From Proteiniclasticum sp. (GTDB lineage: Bacteria; Bacillota; Clostridia; Clostridiales; Clostridiaceae), in the NCBI RefSeq assembly GCF_003514505.1, contig NZ_DOPX01000014.1:62001-126000 (forward strand): a stretch of DNA of 64,000 nt. Direction: 5' to 3'. Made by a program: the position numbers and the translations under genes. The stretch's first letter is position 1, and the number at the start of each line of letters is the position of its first letter. This document shows positions 43,961-52,847 of this stretch, piece after piece. The notes beneath the pieces are model-generated. The model saw only the letters and a list, made by a program, of their open reading frames with translations. It made no database searches and was not told the origin of the DNA.

Positions 43961-45278
43961 ACGATGTTCCCTCCTTCTCCTCGAGAAACTCCTTCAGCAG
44001 AAAGCCTGAATGATCCAGAACATCCCGGATGAGGTAACGATAAGATACCAGAAGATTTTTGATGTTCTCCTCCTGGAATCTTTTTTTCTGATACCGGAGT
44101 TCAAAACAAATCTCATGGTTTTTCGGCATATCAAAAATTGCCGCATAAAGCTGAGAGACATTGGTATTGGACCAGAACATTCTTCCCTTGGGATAGCTTT
44201 CCTGGAACACAGCTTCATAATCCATATAGGAGAAAAGTATCCAATTGAAGTTGAAGTTGAGACCATGGGAAAGACATAATCCGTATGATAGAGGGGTCAC
44301 ATCCAGTGTGCTGAACCGGATATGGCGGAGCATCTCCAGATTCTCCTCGTAGTTTCTTTTCGCAAAGGACGCAAATGTTTCTTCCGGGTTCACTTCAATG
44401 AGAAGCGGTGGGGAGTTCATCATGCATCCCATGGTCTGCCTGCTTCTGCCATCCATTCTTCCATAGTTCAATGTACCGAAGGTGAAGGTGGTATTCCCTT
44501 GAATCCTGTATATAAGAAGCGCTGCCATGGACTCCAAGAGACTTGGCATAGAAACCTGCAGCTCTTTCTTAAGACTGGTGAGCCCTTCATAAAGGTCTCC
44601 CCGTAGAAGAATAGATTTTGAATCGCAGTCAATCTTCATGGATCTTTTCCCTCCCGGGAACGAGAAATCCCGTCTCATTCTGAGCTTTTCCCTCCAGTAG
44701 GTCTGATCTTCTTTAAATGCTTTGCTTTGTCGGTACTCTTTCTCTTTCTCTACAAACTCTCTGTAGGAGCTGCTGCTTGCAGGAGGCACAGGCAGCTTCT
44801 CCTCATAGCACCGGTTCAGCATACGGATTTCTTTCGCCAGAAGCTTCATGCTGTAACCATCGGTGAGAAAGTGATGCATCTGAATCCATAAAGTCAGATC
44901 CCCCGACGCTCTTCTCAGCACTTTGATGGAGTAGAGCTGATCTTTCAGAAGCCGGATCCCCCGGTCCTTTTCATTTTGAAGCCAGCTCTCATATTCTTCT
45001 TCGGTGTAAAAGGGGACTACTTCAAACTTCTCCGGCTGAAAAGATCGGATGTATTGACGCCAGTGCCACGGGAAACGGTATACAGGCACCAGGCGGAAAC
45101 AGTCATTTCTCGAAATAAGATCATTCCCGATCCTCTGAAGCCTCTCCACTGTGCCCCCTTTCCATTCAAAAGCACAGGTCAGCGTATTCAGTTTCGACAG
45201 ATTCTTAAAATCAGTCTGGGAAATCATCCCTAGAATCAGTGTGTATTGTGCCATGGAAAGTGAAAACAGATCTTCCAT
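43920..45278 (-). CDS. stand-alone NRPS condensation-domain protein
   Basis: 452 residues, one complete condensation domain. Active site H-H-F-L-T-D-G at 135-141 (catalytic His136), with the S-R-N-D-C-F-R and later Q-x-x-M-G-C-M-M-N-S-P-P-L-L-I-E segments (matching the T-x-P-V-R region). It would join the carrier-bound acyl group to an amine or second carrier. ATG 45278 follows AGGGGG; the in-frame extension to 45323 overlaps the transporter gene. Very short spacing (14 bases after the transporter) and a 41-base overlap with the next gene mark one operon. Confidence 0.85.
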   Translation of the reverse strand: MEDLFSLSMAQYTLILGMISQTDFKNLSKLNTLTCAFEWKGGTVERLQRIGNDLISRNDCFRLVPVYRFPWHWRQYIRSFQPEKFEVVPFYTEEEYESWLQNEKDRGIRLLKDQLYSIKVLRRASGDLTLWIQMHHFLTDGYSMKLLAKEIRMLNRCYEEKLPVPPASSSSYREFVEKEKEYRQSKAFKEDQTYWREKLRMRRDFSFPGGKRSMKIDCDSKSILLRGDLYEGLTSLKKELQVSMPSLLESMAALLIYRIQGNTTFTFGTLNYGRMDGRSRQTMGCMMNSPPLLIEVNPEETFASFAKRNYEENLEMLRHIRFSTLDVTPLSYGLCLSHGLNFNFNWILFSYMDYEAVFQESYPKGRMFWSNTNVSQLYAAIFDMPKNHEICFELRYQKKRFQEENIKNLLVSYRYLIRDVLDHSGFLLKEFLEEKEGTSYDLGDAEKKSTVQ

Positions 45279-45292
45279 AAACGTGTATCCCC

Positions 45293-46681
45293 CTAGATAA
45301 ACAGAAAAGCAAACGGAATCCAAAGAGCAAGGAGTAGGGCCCAGATGGTGGATACAATGGTTCCTGCTGTAAAGAGCTCTTTCATTTTATAGGATCCTTT
45401 GGCATAGGAAACCATGACCACAGGATCAAAAGGAATGAGGAGAACGCAGCTGGCCATGGCTGCCACAATAAAACTGATCATTCTGGGATCATATCCATAG
45501 GAAACTGAAAGAACCGCAAAGCTTGAAGCATAAAGAACCACAATGGCCGATGCAGTGGGTATAAGAAGATGTGTCCAGTTTACCAGCAGGGCAATGATCA
45601 GGAGAAAAACCGGGAGCACTGTATTGGTGAAATACGGCGATATGGCCGTCACAAGAAAAGCAGTCACCCCTGTTTCCACTAGAGCTGCACCTACGGACAA
45701 TATGGCGCTGCAGATGAGAATGGTATCCCATCCACATTCCCTGGAATATTCCTTCCACGTGAGCATATCCAAGCCCGGAAGAAAAAAGACCGTGAGTGTC
45801 AGTACAGAAACCATCGTCACATTAAGCCAGGGGACCCAGGAGGTCATCACCCAGAGAACAAACGTTACGAGAAGAATCATCAGTGCATTTTTGTCATAGC
45901 TCGAGAGCTTCTCGTGATTGTGCATCTCCTTCAGGACTTTTTCCATGACTCCGCCTTCCAAAGGCTTCACCTTAAAAAACAGAGTCAGTATGGGCACAGA
46001 GAGGAAAATAAGGACCAAAGCCAATGGAATTCCCAGAAGCATCCATTCTGTAAATAGGACCTTCTGTCCCGTAGCTTCCTCCACCAAAGTAATGGCCAGT
46101 ACATTCAGTGAGCTTCCGGCAGGAGTCATCATCCCTCCAAAAACAGCCCCAAAAGGCACAGACATCATCATCGCTTTTCCCAAAGGACTCTTCTCCATAT
46201 CCTCTCCCATGGCATGAAGCACTCTGGCAGCAAGGCCTGTCATAATGACTGCGCAGGGCACGTTGGAAACCACAGAGGAAATGAGCGCAGTGCCCAGCAT
46301 AAAGGCACCCACCACATAAAGAGGGCGCCCCTGGGACTTTGCCAGGAGAAAAACAGCAAGCCTTTCTGGGATTGAGGATTTTAGTAAAACCATGGAGATG
46401 CCATAACAGGCCATGAGAAAAAGAAAGAGCGTGGTCATGGCATTTTTCAGGGACTGATCAAAAGTGACCACACCAAGAAGCGGAAGCAAAACCAAAAGAA
46501 GCGGTGCAACAATTCCAGGCGGTATAGGCTCTGTAATGAGCATCAGAAGAGCAGCGGCAAGGATGGCGATACCTCGGACAGGTGCCGTAGAAAGAGTACC
46601 TGCATCAGAAACAAGAAGCGCAGCAGCTATCATGAGCACAGTTCCAATGACCCCAACAATTCTTTTCTTTTCTGCTTTCAT
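45293..46681 (-). CDS. DASS/SLC13 family anion transporter
   Basis: 462 residues, about 11-12 membrane helices. S-N-V-P-C-A-V-I-M and P-A-G-S-S-L-N-V-L-A match the two Ser-Asn-Thr-like substrate/Na+ sites of DASS carriers (here S-N-V and S-S-L-N), plus T-E-P-I-P-P-G-I near the start. Family members import di- or tricarboxylates or sulphate with Na+. It is the first gene of the operon with C, A and carrier proteins, suggesting that it imports a precursor acid or exports the product. Confidence 0.85.
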   Translation of the reverse strand: MKAEKKRIVGVIGTVLMIAAALLVSDAGTLSTAPVRGIAILAAALLMLITEPIPPGIVAPLLLVLLPLLGVVTFDQSLKNAMTTLFLFLMACYGISMVLLKSSIPERLAVFLLAKSQGRPLYVVGAFMLGTALISSVVSNVPCAVIMTGLAARVLHAMGEDMEKSPLGKAMMMSVPFGAVFGGMMTPAGSSLNVLAITLVEEATGQKVLFTEWMLLGIPLALVLIFLSVPILTLFFKVKPLEGGVMEKVLKEMHNHEKLSSYDKNALMILLVTFVLWVMTSWVPWLNVTMVSVLTLTVFFLPGLDMLTWKEYSRECGWDTILICSAILSVGAALVETGVTAFLVTAISPYFTNTVLPVFLLIIALLVNWTHLLIPTASAIVVLYASSFAVLSVSYGYDPRMISFIVAAMASCVLLIPFDPVVMVSYAKGSYKMKELFTAGTIVSTIWALLLALWIPFAFLFI

Positions 46682-46951
46682 ACAATCCCGCCTACTGTTT
46701 ATTCTTGGAATGGAAACATATTATATCTTGTAAGAAAATTTTACGTTTTATGTCGTTTGATGTCAAATATTTAACGACCAATAAACAATAGAAGATATTA
46801 ATTTTAAATTAAAATAAAAATAGTTGTATTCATAAATTATTCAGTTGTGAATATTTGTGATTCCATACGATTCATGGCGTTTTTTTCTTGTAGCTATTCT
46901 ATTCTCTTCAACTGTATAATAAATTATCAAACACTATAAAGGAGATCTGCC
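46682..46951. promoter_or_regulatory. divergent promoter region, DASS operon / transglutaminase gene
   Basis: 270 AT-rich bases. TATAAT at 46915-46920 is a good -10 for the transglutaminase-like gene; no clear -35. Nothing else is seen. Confidence 0.45.
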
Positions 46952-48334
46952 ATGAAGGTAGTACTTCGAAAAGTAATTCTACTGATTCTACTGGGTCTAC
47001 TGATTACTCCCCTGACATCCAATACTCCCAGAGATACGAAGAAGGTAAAGGAAACAGTACAGGAACACACGGAAGCTTCTCCCAATGCAGCTGTCTCTTC
47101 CGGGTCCTTCTTGTCTGCTGAGGCCTCCAGGGGCACTTCCGCGATGTATAGGGAGTCTGATTATGAGAAAATCAAAACCCGGTTTCTTCAAGCTGTAGCA
47201 GCCTATGAAGACACGGTTTCCTTGGAGGAGTTTCATCTTTCCAGCAGCCAAGCCTTTGAAATCTACTATAGGCTTTATAATGAGACACCTCATTTTTTCT
47301 ATCTCAGCTACAGTACCTCAGCACTGATCAGCGAGGATAATGAGGTCCTTCAGTTGAACCTGGATTACTATTATCCAAAGTCCATGATTCCGGTCATGGA
47401 AAAGGAGCTGAAGGAAAAGATTACCCTGTTTCTCTCAGAGCTTGAGGAAGGCTGGACCGACTTTGAAAAAGCACTTTATGTCTATGACAAGCTGATTCTG
47501 GAAACCAGTTATACCCCTGGTGAAAAGGACTCCCTCTATTCTGTCTATGGTGTGTTTTTAGAAAACCAAGCAGTCTGTCAGGGGTATGCATCCGCATATA
47601 CGCTCATCATGAGGGATTATCTCGGAATCGAGACCCACTACATCTATTCAAAAGAGATGAATCACGCCTGGAACCTGATCCGTTTGAATGGACAGTACTA
47701 TCATGTGGACGCCACCTGGGGCGACCCCCAGCCCGATGAGCCAGGCAGAGTGAATCACAGGTTCTTTCTTCTTAGCGATGACGCCATGAGAAACGTAGAG
47801 CCCGTTCATAAAAACTGGATCTCTCCTTATCCAGCCACAGACGCTATGTATGATGAATCCTCTTATAAAACCATCCAAACGGGTCTGATTCCCACAGAAC
47901 AGGAATGGCTCGGTATCGATGGAGATGGCGCTCTACTCTTCTATAATTTTGAAAGAGGTGTTTTCCGTTATGGAAATCGCCTGACCAGATTGTGGTCTCC
48001 CATAGAGGATGTGATGGGCCACTATGCCAAAAATTACAGCACACTCCTAAAAGCCCAGAACATCATCTATTTTCATGACCACGCCTCCATTTACTCCATG
48101 GATCCCCTCACAAATAAAACCATAAAGATCTTCACCAAGAGCCCACAGGATGGTTTCATATACGGGATCTCTGCTAAAGGCTCTGATCTGACTTACTATC
48201 TGAAAAAGGAACTGGATCAGGAGGAGTACCTCTTAAAAACTCTCGATCTTAGGCCATTCTCTTTCACCACGGGTACTGAGAAGCGCTACTCTTTGAGGCT
48301 TCAGTGGATGGCAAGGTCTCTTCTCATGAACTGA
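46952..48334 (+). CDS. secreted transglutaminase-like protein
   Basis: 460 residues. N-terminal hydrophobic signal (about 6-24), then a linker and a transglutaminase-like fold with Cys209 (A-V-C-Q-G-Y-A), His238 (M-N-H-A-W-N) and Asp253 (Y-H-V-D-A-T-W-G-D), the complete catalytic triad. The last 170 residues form an uncharacterised beta-rich region with propeller-like repeats. Extracellular members act as proteases or cross-linkers on the cell surface. AAGGAG precedes the ATG. Not obviously linked to the divergent operon. Confidence 0.85.
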   Translation: MKVVLRKVILLILLGLLITPLTSNTPRDTKKVKETVQEHTEASPNAAVSSGSFLSAEASRGTSAMYRESDYEKIKTRFLQAVAAYEDTVSLEEFHLSSSQAFEIYYRLYNETPHFFYLSYSTSALISEDNEVLQLNLDYYYPKSMIPVMEKELKEKITLFLSELEEGWTDFEKALYVYDKLILETSYTPGEKDSLYSVYGVFLENQAVCQGYASAYTLIMRDYLGIETHYIYSKEMNHAWNLIRLNGQYYHVDATWGDPQPDEPGRVNHRFFLLSDDAMRNVEPVHKNWISPYPATDAMYDESSYKTIQTGLIPTEQEWLGIDGDGALLFYNFERGVFRYGNRLTRLWSPIEDVMGHYAKNYSTLLKAQNIIYFHDHASIYSMDPLTNKTIKIFTKSPQDGFIYGISAKGSDLTYYLKKELDQEEYLLKTLDLRPFSFTTGTEKRYSLRLQWMARSLLMN

Positions 48335-48355
48335 TGAATCTTCTGATCTGCAAAA

Positions 48356-48391
48356 GAAAAACGCCAGTGATCATTCACTGACGTTTTTTCT
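48356..48391 (+). terminator. terminator after transglutaminase gene
   Basis: AACGCCAGTGA and TCACTGACGTT pair with one mismatch around a 4-base loop, followed by a T run. Confidence 0.75.
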
Positions 48392-48392
48392 T

Positions 48393-48440
48393 TGGAGCTA
48401 CTAGCCAGAATCGAACCGGCGACCTGCTGAATACGAATCC
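48393..48440 (-). repeat. diverged 3' half of tRNA-Thr, att-like
   Basis: 48 bases match the anticodon loop to CCA end of the intact tRNA-Thr at 52659-52734, same strand, with about five differences. Two of these swap a T-stem pair (C-G for G-C), so pairing is kept. No 5' half follows. This is the expected remnant at the far end of an element inserted into the tRNA 3' end. Confidence 0.8.
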
Positions 48441-48500
48441 GAAACTTTACTTGTTATATCTTAGTATCACTTCCCGTAACCCATTAGGATATGTAACGAT

Positions 48501-48660
48501 AAATCCATATGGATTCATGAAACTTTCTCGCAGTGGATACTGTGACTGGAAGAAACGGAAGGAAGAAGGAAAAGATGTATGCTGATGAGATCAAAGAAAT
48601 CTATGATAAGAGCAACGGAACCTATGAGGGTGATCGTGTGTCAAGAATGTGATGCATCTG
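48501..48660 (+). pseudogene. IS3-family transposase OrfB fragment
   Basis: Translation gives G-F-M-K-L-S-R-S-G-Y-C-D-W-K-K-R, then after a frameshift Y-A-D-E-I-K-E-I-Y-D-K-S-N-G-T-Y-E-G-D-R-V, the N-terminal helix-turn region of IS3 OrfB. Frameshifted and cut at both ends; the DDE catalytic core is absent. Confidence 0.7.
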
Positions 48661-49013
48661 GACCTAAATCTTAAGGAGCAAAGGAAAATTATAAGAAAAT
48701 TCTTTAAATTAAGCTTTTAGTAAGTCTTTGAAGTTACAATTATTTTATGAAATAAAATATAAAATGAATTTAGAACCTTAGAGTAGTTACCACTTGAATC
48801 GACATCTGTATTTATTGGCTTAACATCAAATGAAGTCATGCATTTTTTACAATGACACAAGCTTTATATAGAATGCTAACAACTATTGCTTAATAAGGAA
48901 AAGTAGTCCAGCTACGGACTAGAATCTATGTAAGTAGATTTGTCTCCTAACGGTTTGTCGTTCCATAGACCCGTAATCCGCTCCAATTTAGAAAAAAAAA
49001 GAAAGGTGTAGAG
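48661..49013. other. intergenic region before ABC protein
   Basis: 350 AT-rich bases upstream of the ABC gene. GAAAGGTG lies just before its ATG. No gene or clear operator was seen. Confidence 0.4.
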
Positions 49014-52000
49014 ATGTTAGAGCTTAAAAATATAAGAAAATCCTATCGTACAAAAGATTTTGTCCAGAATGCCTTAAATAAAGTTTCCGTATCATTTAGA
49101 GAAAATGAGTTTGTTTCAATATTAGGAGCATCGGGGTCTGGTAAAACCACCATGTTAAATATTATTGGAGGACTTGACCGTTATGATGAAGGTGACTTAA
49201 TCATTGAAGGCATTTCTACTAAGAAATATAAGTCTGCTGATTGGGATGCATATCGAAACAGTCGTGTCGGTTTTATTTTTCAAAGTTACAACCTCATACC
49301 CCATCAAACCGCTTTAGCAAACGTTGAGCTAGCCCTGACATTAAGTGGGGTATCGGCAAATGAGCGGAGAAAACGGGCCATTGAAGCATTGGAAGAAGTG
49401 GGTCTAGGCGACCATATCCACAAGAGACCGACACAGTTATCTGGTGGACAAATGCAAAGAGTGGCTATCGCACGAGCCTTGATCAATGACCCGGAAATCA
49501 TACTAGCGGATGAACCCACAGGTGCACTTGATAGTACAACTGCTGACCAGGTGATGGACCTCTTAGTTGACATTGCAAAAGATAGACTCATCATCATGGT
49601 TACCCATAACCCAGAGCTGGCAGATAAGTATACTAATCGTATTATCCAGTTAAAAGATGGAATAATTATCGGCGATACAAATCCTTATACAATTAAGACT
49701 AAGGATGCATCCTTAGTGGCTAAAGCCACTAAGACGAAAATGTCTTTTTTAACAGCGGTTTCACTTTCTGTTAGTAACTTGCTGACAAAAAAAGGTCGAA
49801 CAATTATCACAGCCATCGCAGGCTCCATCGGAATTCTTGGAATAGCTTCCATACTCGCTTTAGCCAGTGGCATCAATAATTATATTGATAGCGTTGAGGA
49901 AGAAACAATGAGCGCTTTCCCTCTAAGTATCGACTCTTCAGGGATTGATATCACAAGTTTTTTAGGTGGCGAAGGAAATGCTGACGAAAACACAACAGAA
50001 GGAACTTCTGAAACCATTCCAGAGCCTGCTATAGATGAGCAAACCCAAGAAGTTGAAAGACCAGTAGATGAAGTTCCCATTTTAAATACGGTGACGTCAC
50101 TTTTTTCCTTTCAAAATAAAAATGATTTAAGAAGCTTTAAAGAACATTTAGAAACGAATCAAAGCGAAATTGATCCCTACGTTAAAAACATTCAATACAA
50201 ATATGGGATTACACCCCAAATTTATTTAGAGAATGAAGCTGATGCTGTTCGACAAGTAAATCCTGATACTGTTCTTTCTCAATTTAATTTTGGTAGTCCG
50301 GCTGGACTGGATTTAATCTCAGGGGCCGGTGATTTTGGAAGGCAAAACTTTAACGAACTCCCTGGTGATATTTCACTATTTGAAGACCAATACGATGTCC
50401 TTGTAGGGAAATGGGCCACAGAAATCAATGAAATCGTGGTTGTCTTAACAGATAGCGGTTCACTCACTGATACAACCATGTACGCATTAGGCCTCAAAGA
50501 TCGAGAAGATTTAAAAAATATGTTTGAGAATTTCGTCAATGACGAAAATATCGAAGTGGAAGTAGATAAGAAAGATAAAATTAATTTTCAGGAAATAATG
50601 GATGTGACCTTTAAATTAGTGAATCCAGCTGAAAAGTACACTTATGATGACAATTTTAACCTTTGGGTTGATCGGTCAGAGGATAAGAAATATATGGATG
50701 CTGTGATTGAATCTGCCCTGGAGTTAGAGGTTGTTGGAATCGTAAGAGCTAAGCCGGATACGAATAACCCTGTCCTCTCTTCAGGACTCCACTATTCTAG
50801 TGAACTAACTCAGTATTTAATTACAGAAGCTGCCCGCTATGATATCGTGCAGCAACAGATAGAAGACAAAGAATTAAATGTCTTTACTGGGAAACGTTTC
50901 GATGATGAACAAGAATTCGCTCCAAGTGAAGTCTTCAACTTAGAAGATTTCATTACTGTGGATCAAGAAATGATTCAAAACGCCTTTAGCTTTGATCAGT
51001 CGGCACTTAATATTAACTTCTCCAATTTCAATATCAATGTGGATGCGTCGGACTTACCTGCTTTACAATTAGATGTGCTTGCTGAAAGTATTGCAACACA
51101 AGTTGATGTACCTGTAGAAGAGATCCAAGTCATTTTAGTGTCAGTACTCCAAGACTTTGTAGCGACTCAAAATGAGCAGCAAGTTACAGAACTCGAGGAC
51201 TGGGTTGCTAACTTTGAAGTATACATTGAAAGTGAAGAAGTACAAGCTCAGCTGATTCAAGACTTCGAAAAGGTTAACAGCAATGCAAATATTACGCAAA
51301 CCTTAATTGATATTGTACAGAATTACTTTACAACCTACATCAGTACCAGCTTCAATCAATTACTCGGTAAGGTGCAAGCTGATGTTACTAGACAGTTCCA
51401 AGCAGAAATTGGGAACATAGCTGGTAATATTCAAAATGCTGTAAATTTTGATACCAACGCATTGACAGATGCTTTCCAATTTAACATTGAGGAAGATGAA
51501 TTCTTTAATCTGATTAGTAGTTTTGGCCAACGTGAACAAATTAGCCAAAGTTCGAACTTAAATCTCTTAGGTTATCGTGATTTGGATGATCCTACTACAA
51601 TTAATTTGTATCCAAAAGATTTTACCACCAAAGAAAGTGTTGTGAAATTCATCGAAGACTATAATACAGAAAAGATAAATGCAGGCGAAGTGGATAAAGT
51701 TGTTAATTATACTGACTTAATCGCTGCAATCTTATCCTCTGTGACAACGATTATTGATACGATTTCATATGCTCTCGTGGCCTTTGTTTCAATTTCATTG
51801 GTGGTTTCATCAATTATGATTGGTGTAATTACTTATGTATCCGTACTGGAGCGAATCAAAGAAATTGGAATTTTGCGAGCAATTGGCGCAAGTAAAAAAG
51901 ATATTCGACGGGTATTTAATGCCGAGACGTTAATCATTGGTTTTGCTGCTGGGACTTTTGGGATATTAGTCACTTATGGAATCAGCATTATTGCAAATAT

Positions 52001-52163
52001 TATCGTCTATAATCAATTTAATATTCCAAACATCGCAAATTTACAACCTACAGCAGTAGGAGTTTTAATTGGCATTAGTATGTTCTTAGCCTTTGTTTCA
52101 GGTTTAATTCCTTCTTCATCTGCTGCCAATAAAGATCCAGTAGAAGCTTTGAGAAGTGAATAA
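49014..52163 (+). CDS. MacB/LolD-type ABC transporter, ATPase-permease fusion
   Basis: 1049 residues. N-terminal ATPase (1-225): Walker A G-A-S-G-S-G-K-T-T, signature L-S-G-G-Q-M-Q-R, Walker B I-I-L-A-D-E-P-T-G-A-L-D. First membrane helix about 255-285, a very large extracytoplasmic domain (about 290-885) rich in Asn, Asp and Gln, then three helices of an FtsX-type permease (about 900-1045) with the conserved V-L-E-R-I-K-E-I-G-I-L-R-A-I-G-A-S-K loop. Such proteins do mechanotransmission rather than channel transport: toxin/antibiotic extrusion or lipoprotein handling. No membrane fusion protein or two-component system is adjacent. Codon use is AT-rich compared with flanks. Confidence 0.88.
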   Translation: MLELKNIRKSYRTKDFVQNALNKVSVSFRENEFVSILGASGSGKTTMLNIIGGLDRYDEGDLIIEGISTKKYKSADWDAYRNSRVGFIFQSYNLIPHQTALANVELALTLSGVSANERRKRAIEALEEVGLGDHIHKRPTQLSGGQMQRVAIARALINDPEIILADEPTGALDSTTADQVMDLLVDIAKDRLIIMVTHNPELADKYTNRIIQLKDGIIIGDTNPYTIKTKDASLVAKATKTKMSFLTAVSLSVSNLLTKKGRTIITAIAGSIGILGIASILALASGINNYIDSVEEETMSAFPLSIDSSGIDITSFLGGEGNADENTTEGTSETIPEPAIDEQTQEVERPVDEVPILNTVTSLFSFQNKNDLRSFKEHLETNQSEIDPYVKNIQYKYGITPQIYLENEADAVRQVNPDTVLSQFNFGSPAGLDLISGAGDFGRQNFNELPGDISLFEDQYDVLVGKWATEINEIVVVLTDSGSLTDTTMYALGLKDREDLKNMFENFVNDENIEVEVDKKDKINFQEIMDVTFKLVNPAEKYTYDDNFNLWVDRSEDKKYMDAVIESALELEVVGIVRAKPDTNNPVLSSGLHYSSELTQYLITEAARYDIVQQQIEDKELNVFTGKRFDDEQEFAPSEVFNLEDFITVDQEMIQNAFSFDQSALNINFSNFNINVDASDLPALQLDVLAESIATQVDVPVEEIQVILVSVLQDFVATQNEQQVTELEDWVANFEVYIESEEVQAQLIQDFEKVNSNANITQTLIDIVQNYFTTYISTSFNQLLGKVQADVTRQFQAEIGNIAGNIQNAVNFDTNALTDAFQFNIEEDEFFNLISSFGQREQISQSSNLNLLGYRDLDDPTTINLYPKDFTTKESVVKFIEDYNTEKINAGEVDKVVNYTDLIAAILSSVTTIIDTISYALVAFVSISLVVSSIMIGVITYVSVLERIKEIGILRAIGASKKDIRRVFNAETLIIGFAAGTFGILVTYGISIIANIIVYNQFNIPNIANLQPTAVGVLIGISMFLAFVSGLIPSSSAANKDPVEALRSE

Positions 52164-52221
52164 CTACACACTGAAATACGAACCGAAAAACCTATACTCT
52201 AATTTTAAGGTGCTAAAAAGG

Positions 52222-52266
52222 AGCCGTAACAAAAATAGATAATCTAGTTTTGTTACGGCTTTTTTT
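52222..52266 (+). terminator. terminator after ABC gene, copy 1 of a repeated hairpin
   Basis: AGCCGTAACAAAA and TTTTGTTACGGCT form a 13-bp stem followed by a T run. A close relative with the same loop word (TAGAT) and similar 3' flank (ATTCATAGG) is at 57683-57724. Confidence 0.8.
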
Positions 52267-52440
52267 CATTATTATTGATATTCATAGGATATTCATAGGT
52301 TTACAAAAACTCAAAAATATGAACGCGAGTCCAGTAGCGTTGTTTTATGGGCATGACAACTAAGCCTTACCATTACTGTTGGAAAGAGAAAATCCTCTTC
52401 CTTCAATCCAAAATCACAAATATAATTCCTAAGTAACTTA
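52267..52440. other. AT-rich island segment without genes
   Basis: Contains the ATTCATAGG flank (twice) shared with the hairpin copy at 57683. No gene seen. Confidence 0.4.
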
Positions 52441-52557
52441 CTAAGAGGATTCGTTAACGGTATGAACTGGGCTGACTATTCTGGAACTTATAAACTCATT
52501 ATATAGCTCCTCAATGCTAATAACTCCTCTGGCGTTTCTCCTGCAAATCTTCTTCAT
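52441..52557 (-). CDS. possible small protein, 38 residues
   Basis: M-K-K-I-C-R-R-N-A-R-G-V-I-S-I-E-E-L-Y-N-E-F-I and a short tail. AAGGAG is 10 bases before the ATG, which supports translation. Basic start and a single amphipathic helix; could be a small DNA-binding or excisionase-like remnant of the island, or chance. Confidence 0.35.
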   Translation of the reverse strand: MKKICRRNARGVISIEELYNEFISSRIVSPVHTVNESS

Positions 52558-52658
52558 TAAAACATCACTCCTTAATATCTTAAATCAGCTGATTTACTTT
52601 TTTCCCTAATAAAAAAAAGCAATGACTTGAATCATCAAAATCATTGCAATTACTAGTT

Positions 52659-52734
52659 TGGAGCTACTAGGCGGAATCGAACCGCCGACCTGCTGATTAC
52701 GAATCAGCTGCTCTACCGACTGAGCCATAGTAGC
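52659..52734 (-). tRNA. tRNA-Thr (CGT)
   Basis: Full cloverleaf with encoded CCA: acceptor GCTACTA/TAGTAGC, anticodon stem GCTGA/TCAGC, loop TTCGTAA with anticodon CGT, T-loop TTCGATT, discriminator U73. The U73 matters for the T-box at 30544-30816. Confidence 0.95.
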
Positions 52735-52847
52735 AAACCTGTATCATCGATACCTATATATCTTAAGGGATTCAGAAAAATTTTGCAATGGTCTGAAGAA
52801 AAAAGCATGCTGCAAACCAGAGATTCTGATCACAGCATGCTCTTCTT

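Larger units (their letters stand above)
48393..52734. mobile_element. putative genomic island in tRNA-Thr
   Basis: Bounded by the intact minus-strand tRNA-Thr on the right and its partial 3' copy on the left, in the orientation created by tRNA-targeted integration. Contains an IS3 transposase fragment, a large ABC protein with AT-rich codon use, and a 38-residue reading frame. No integrase remains. Confidence 0.6.

Noticed and set aside
48393..48440. Second functional tRNA-Thr gene
   Set aside because: Only the 3' half exists; the D-arm and 5' acceptor strand are missing.
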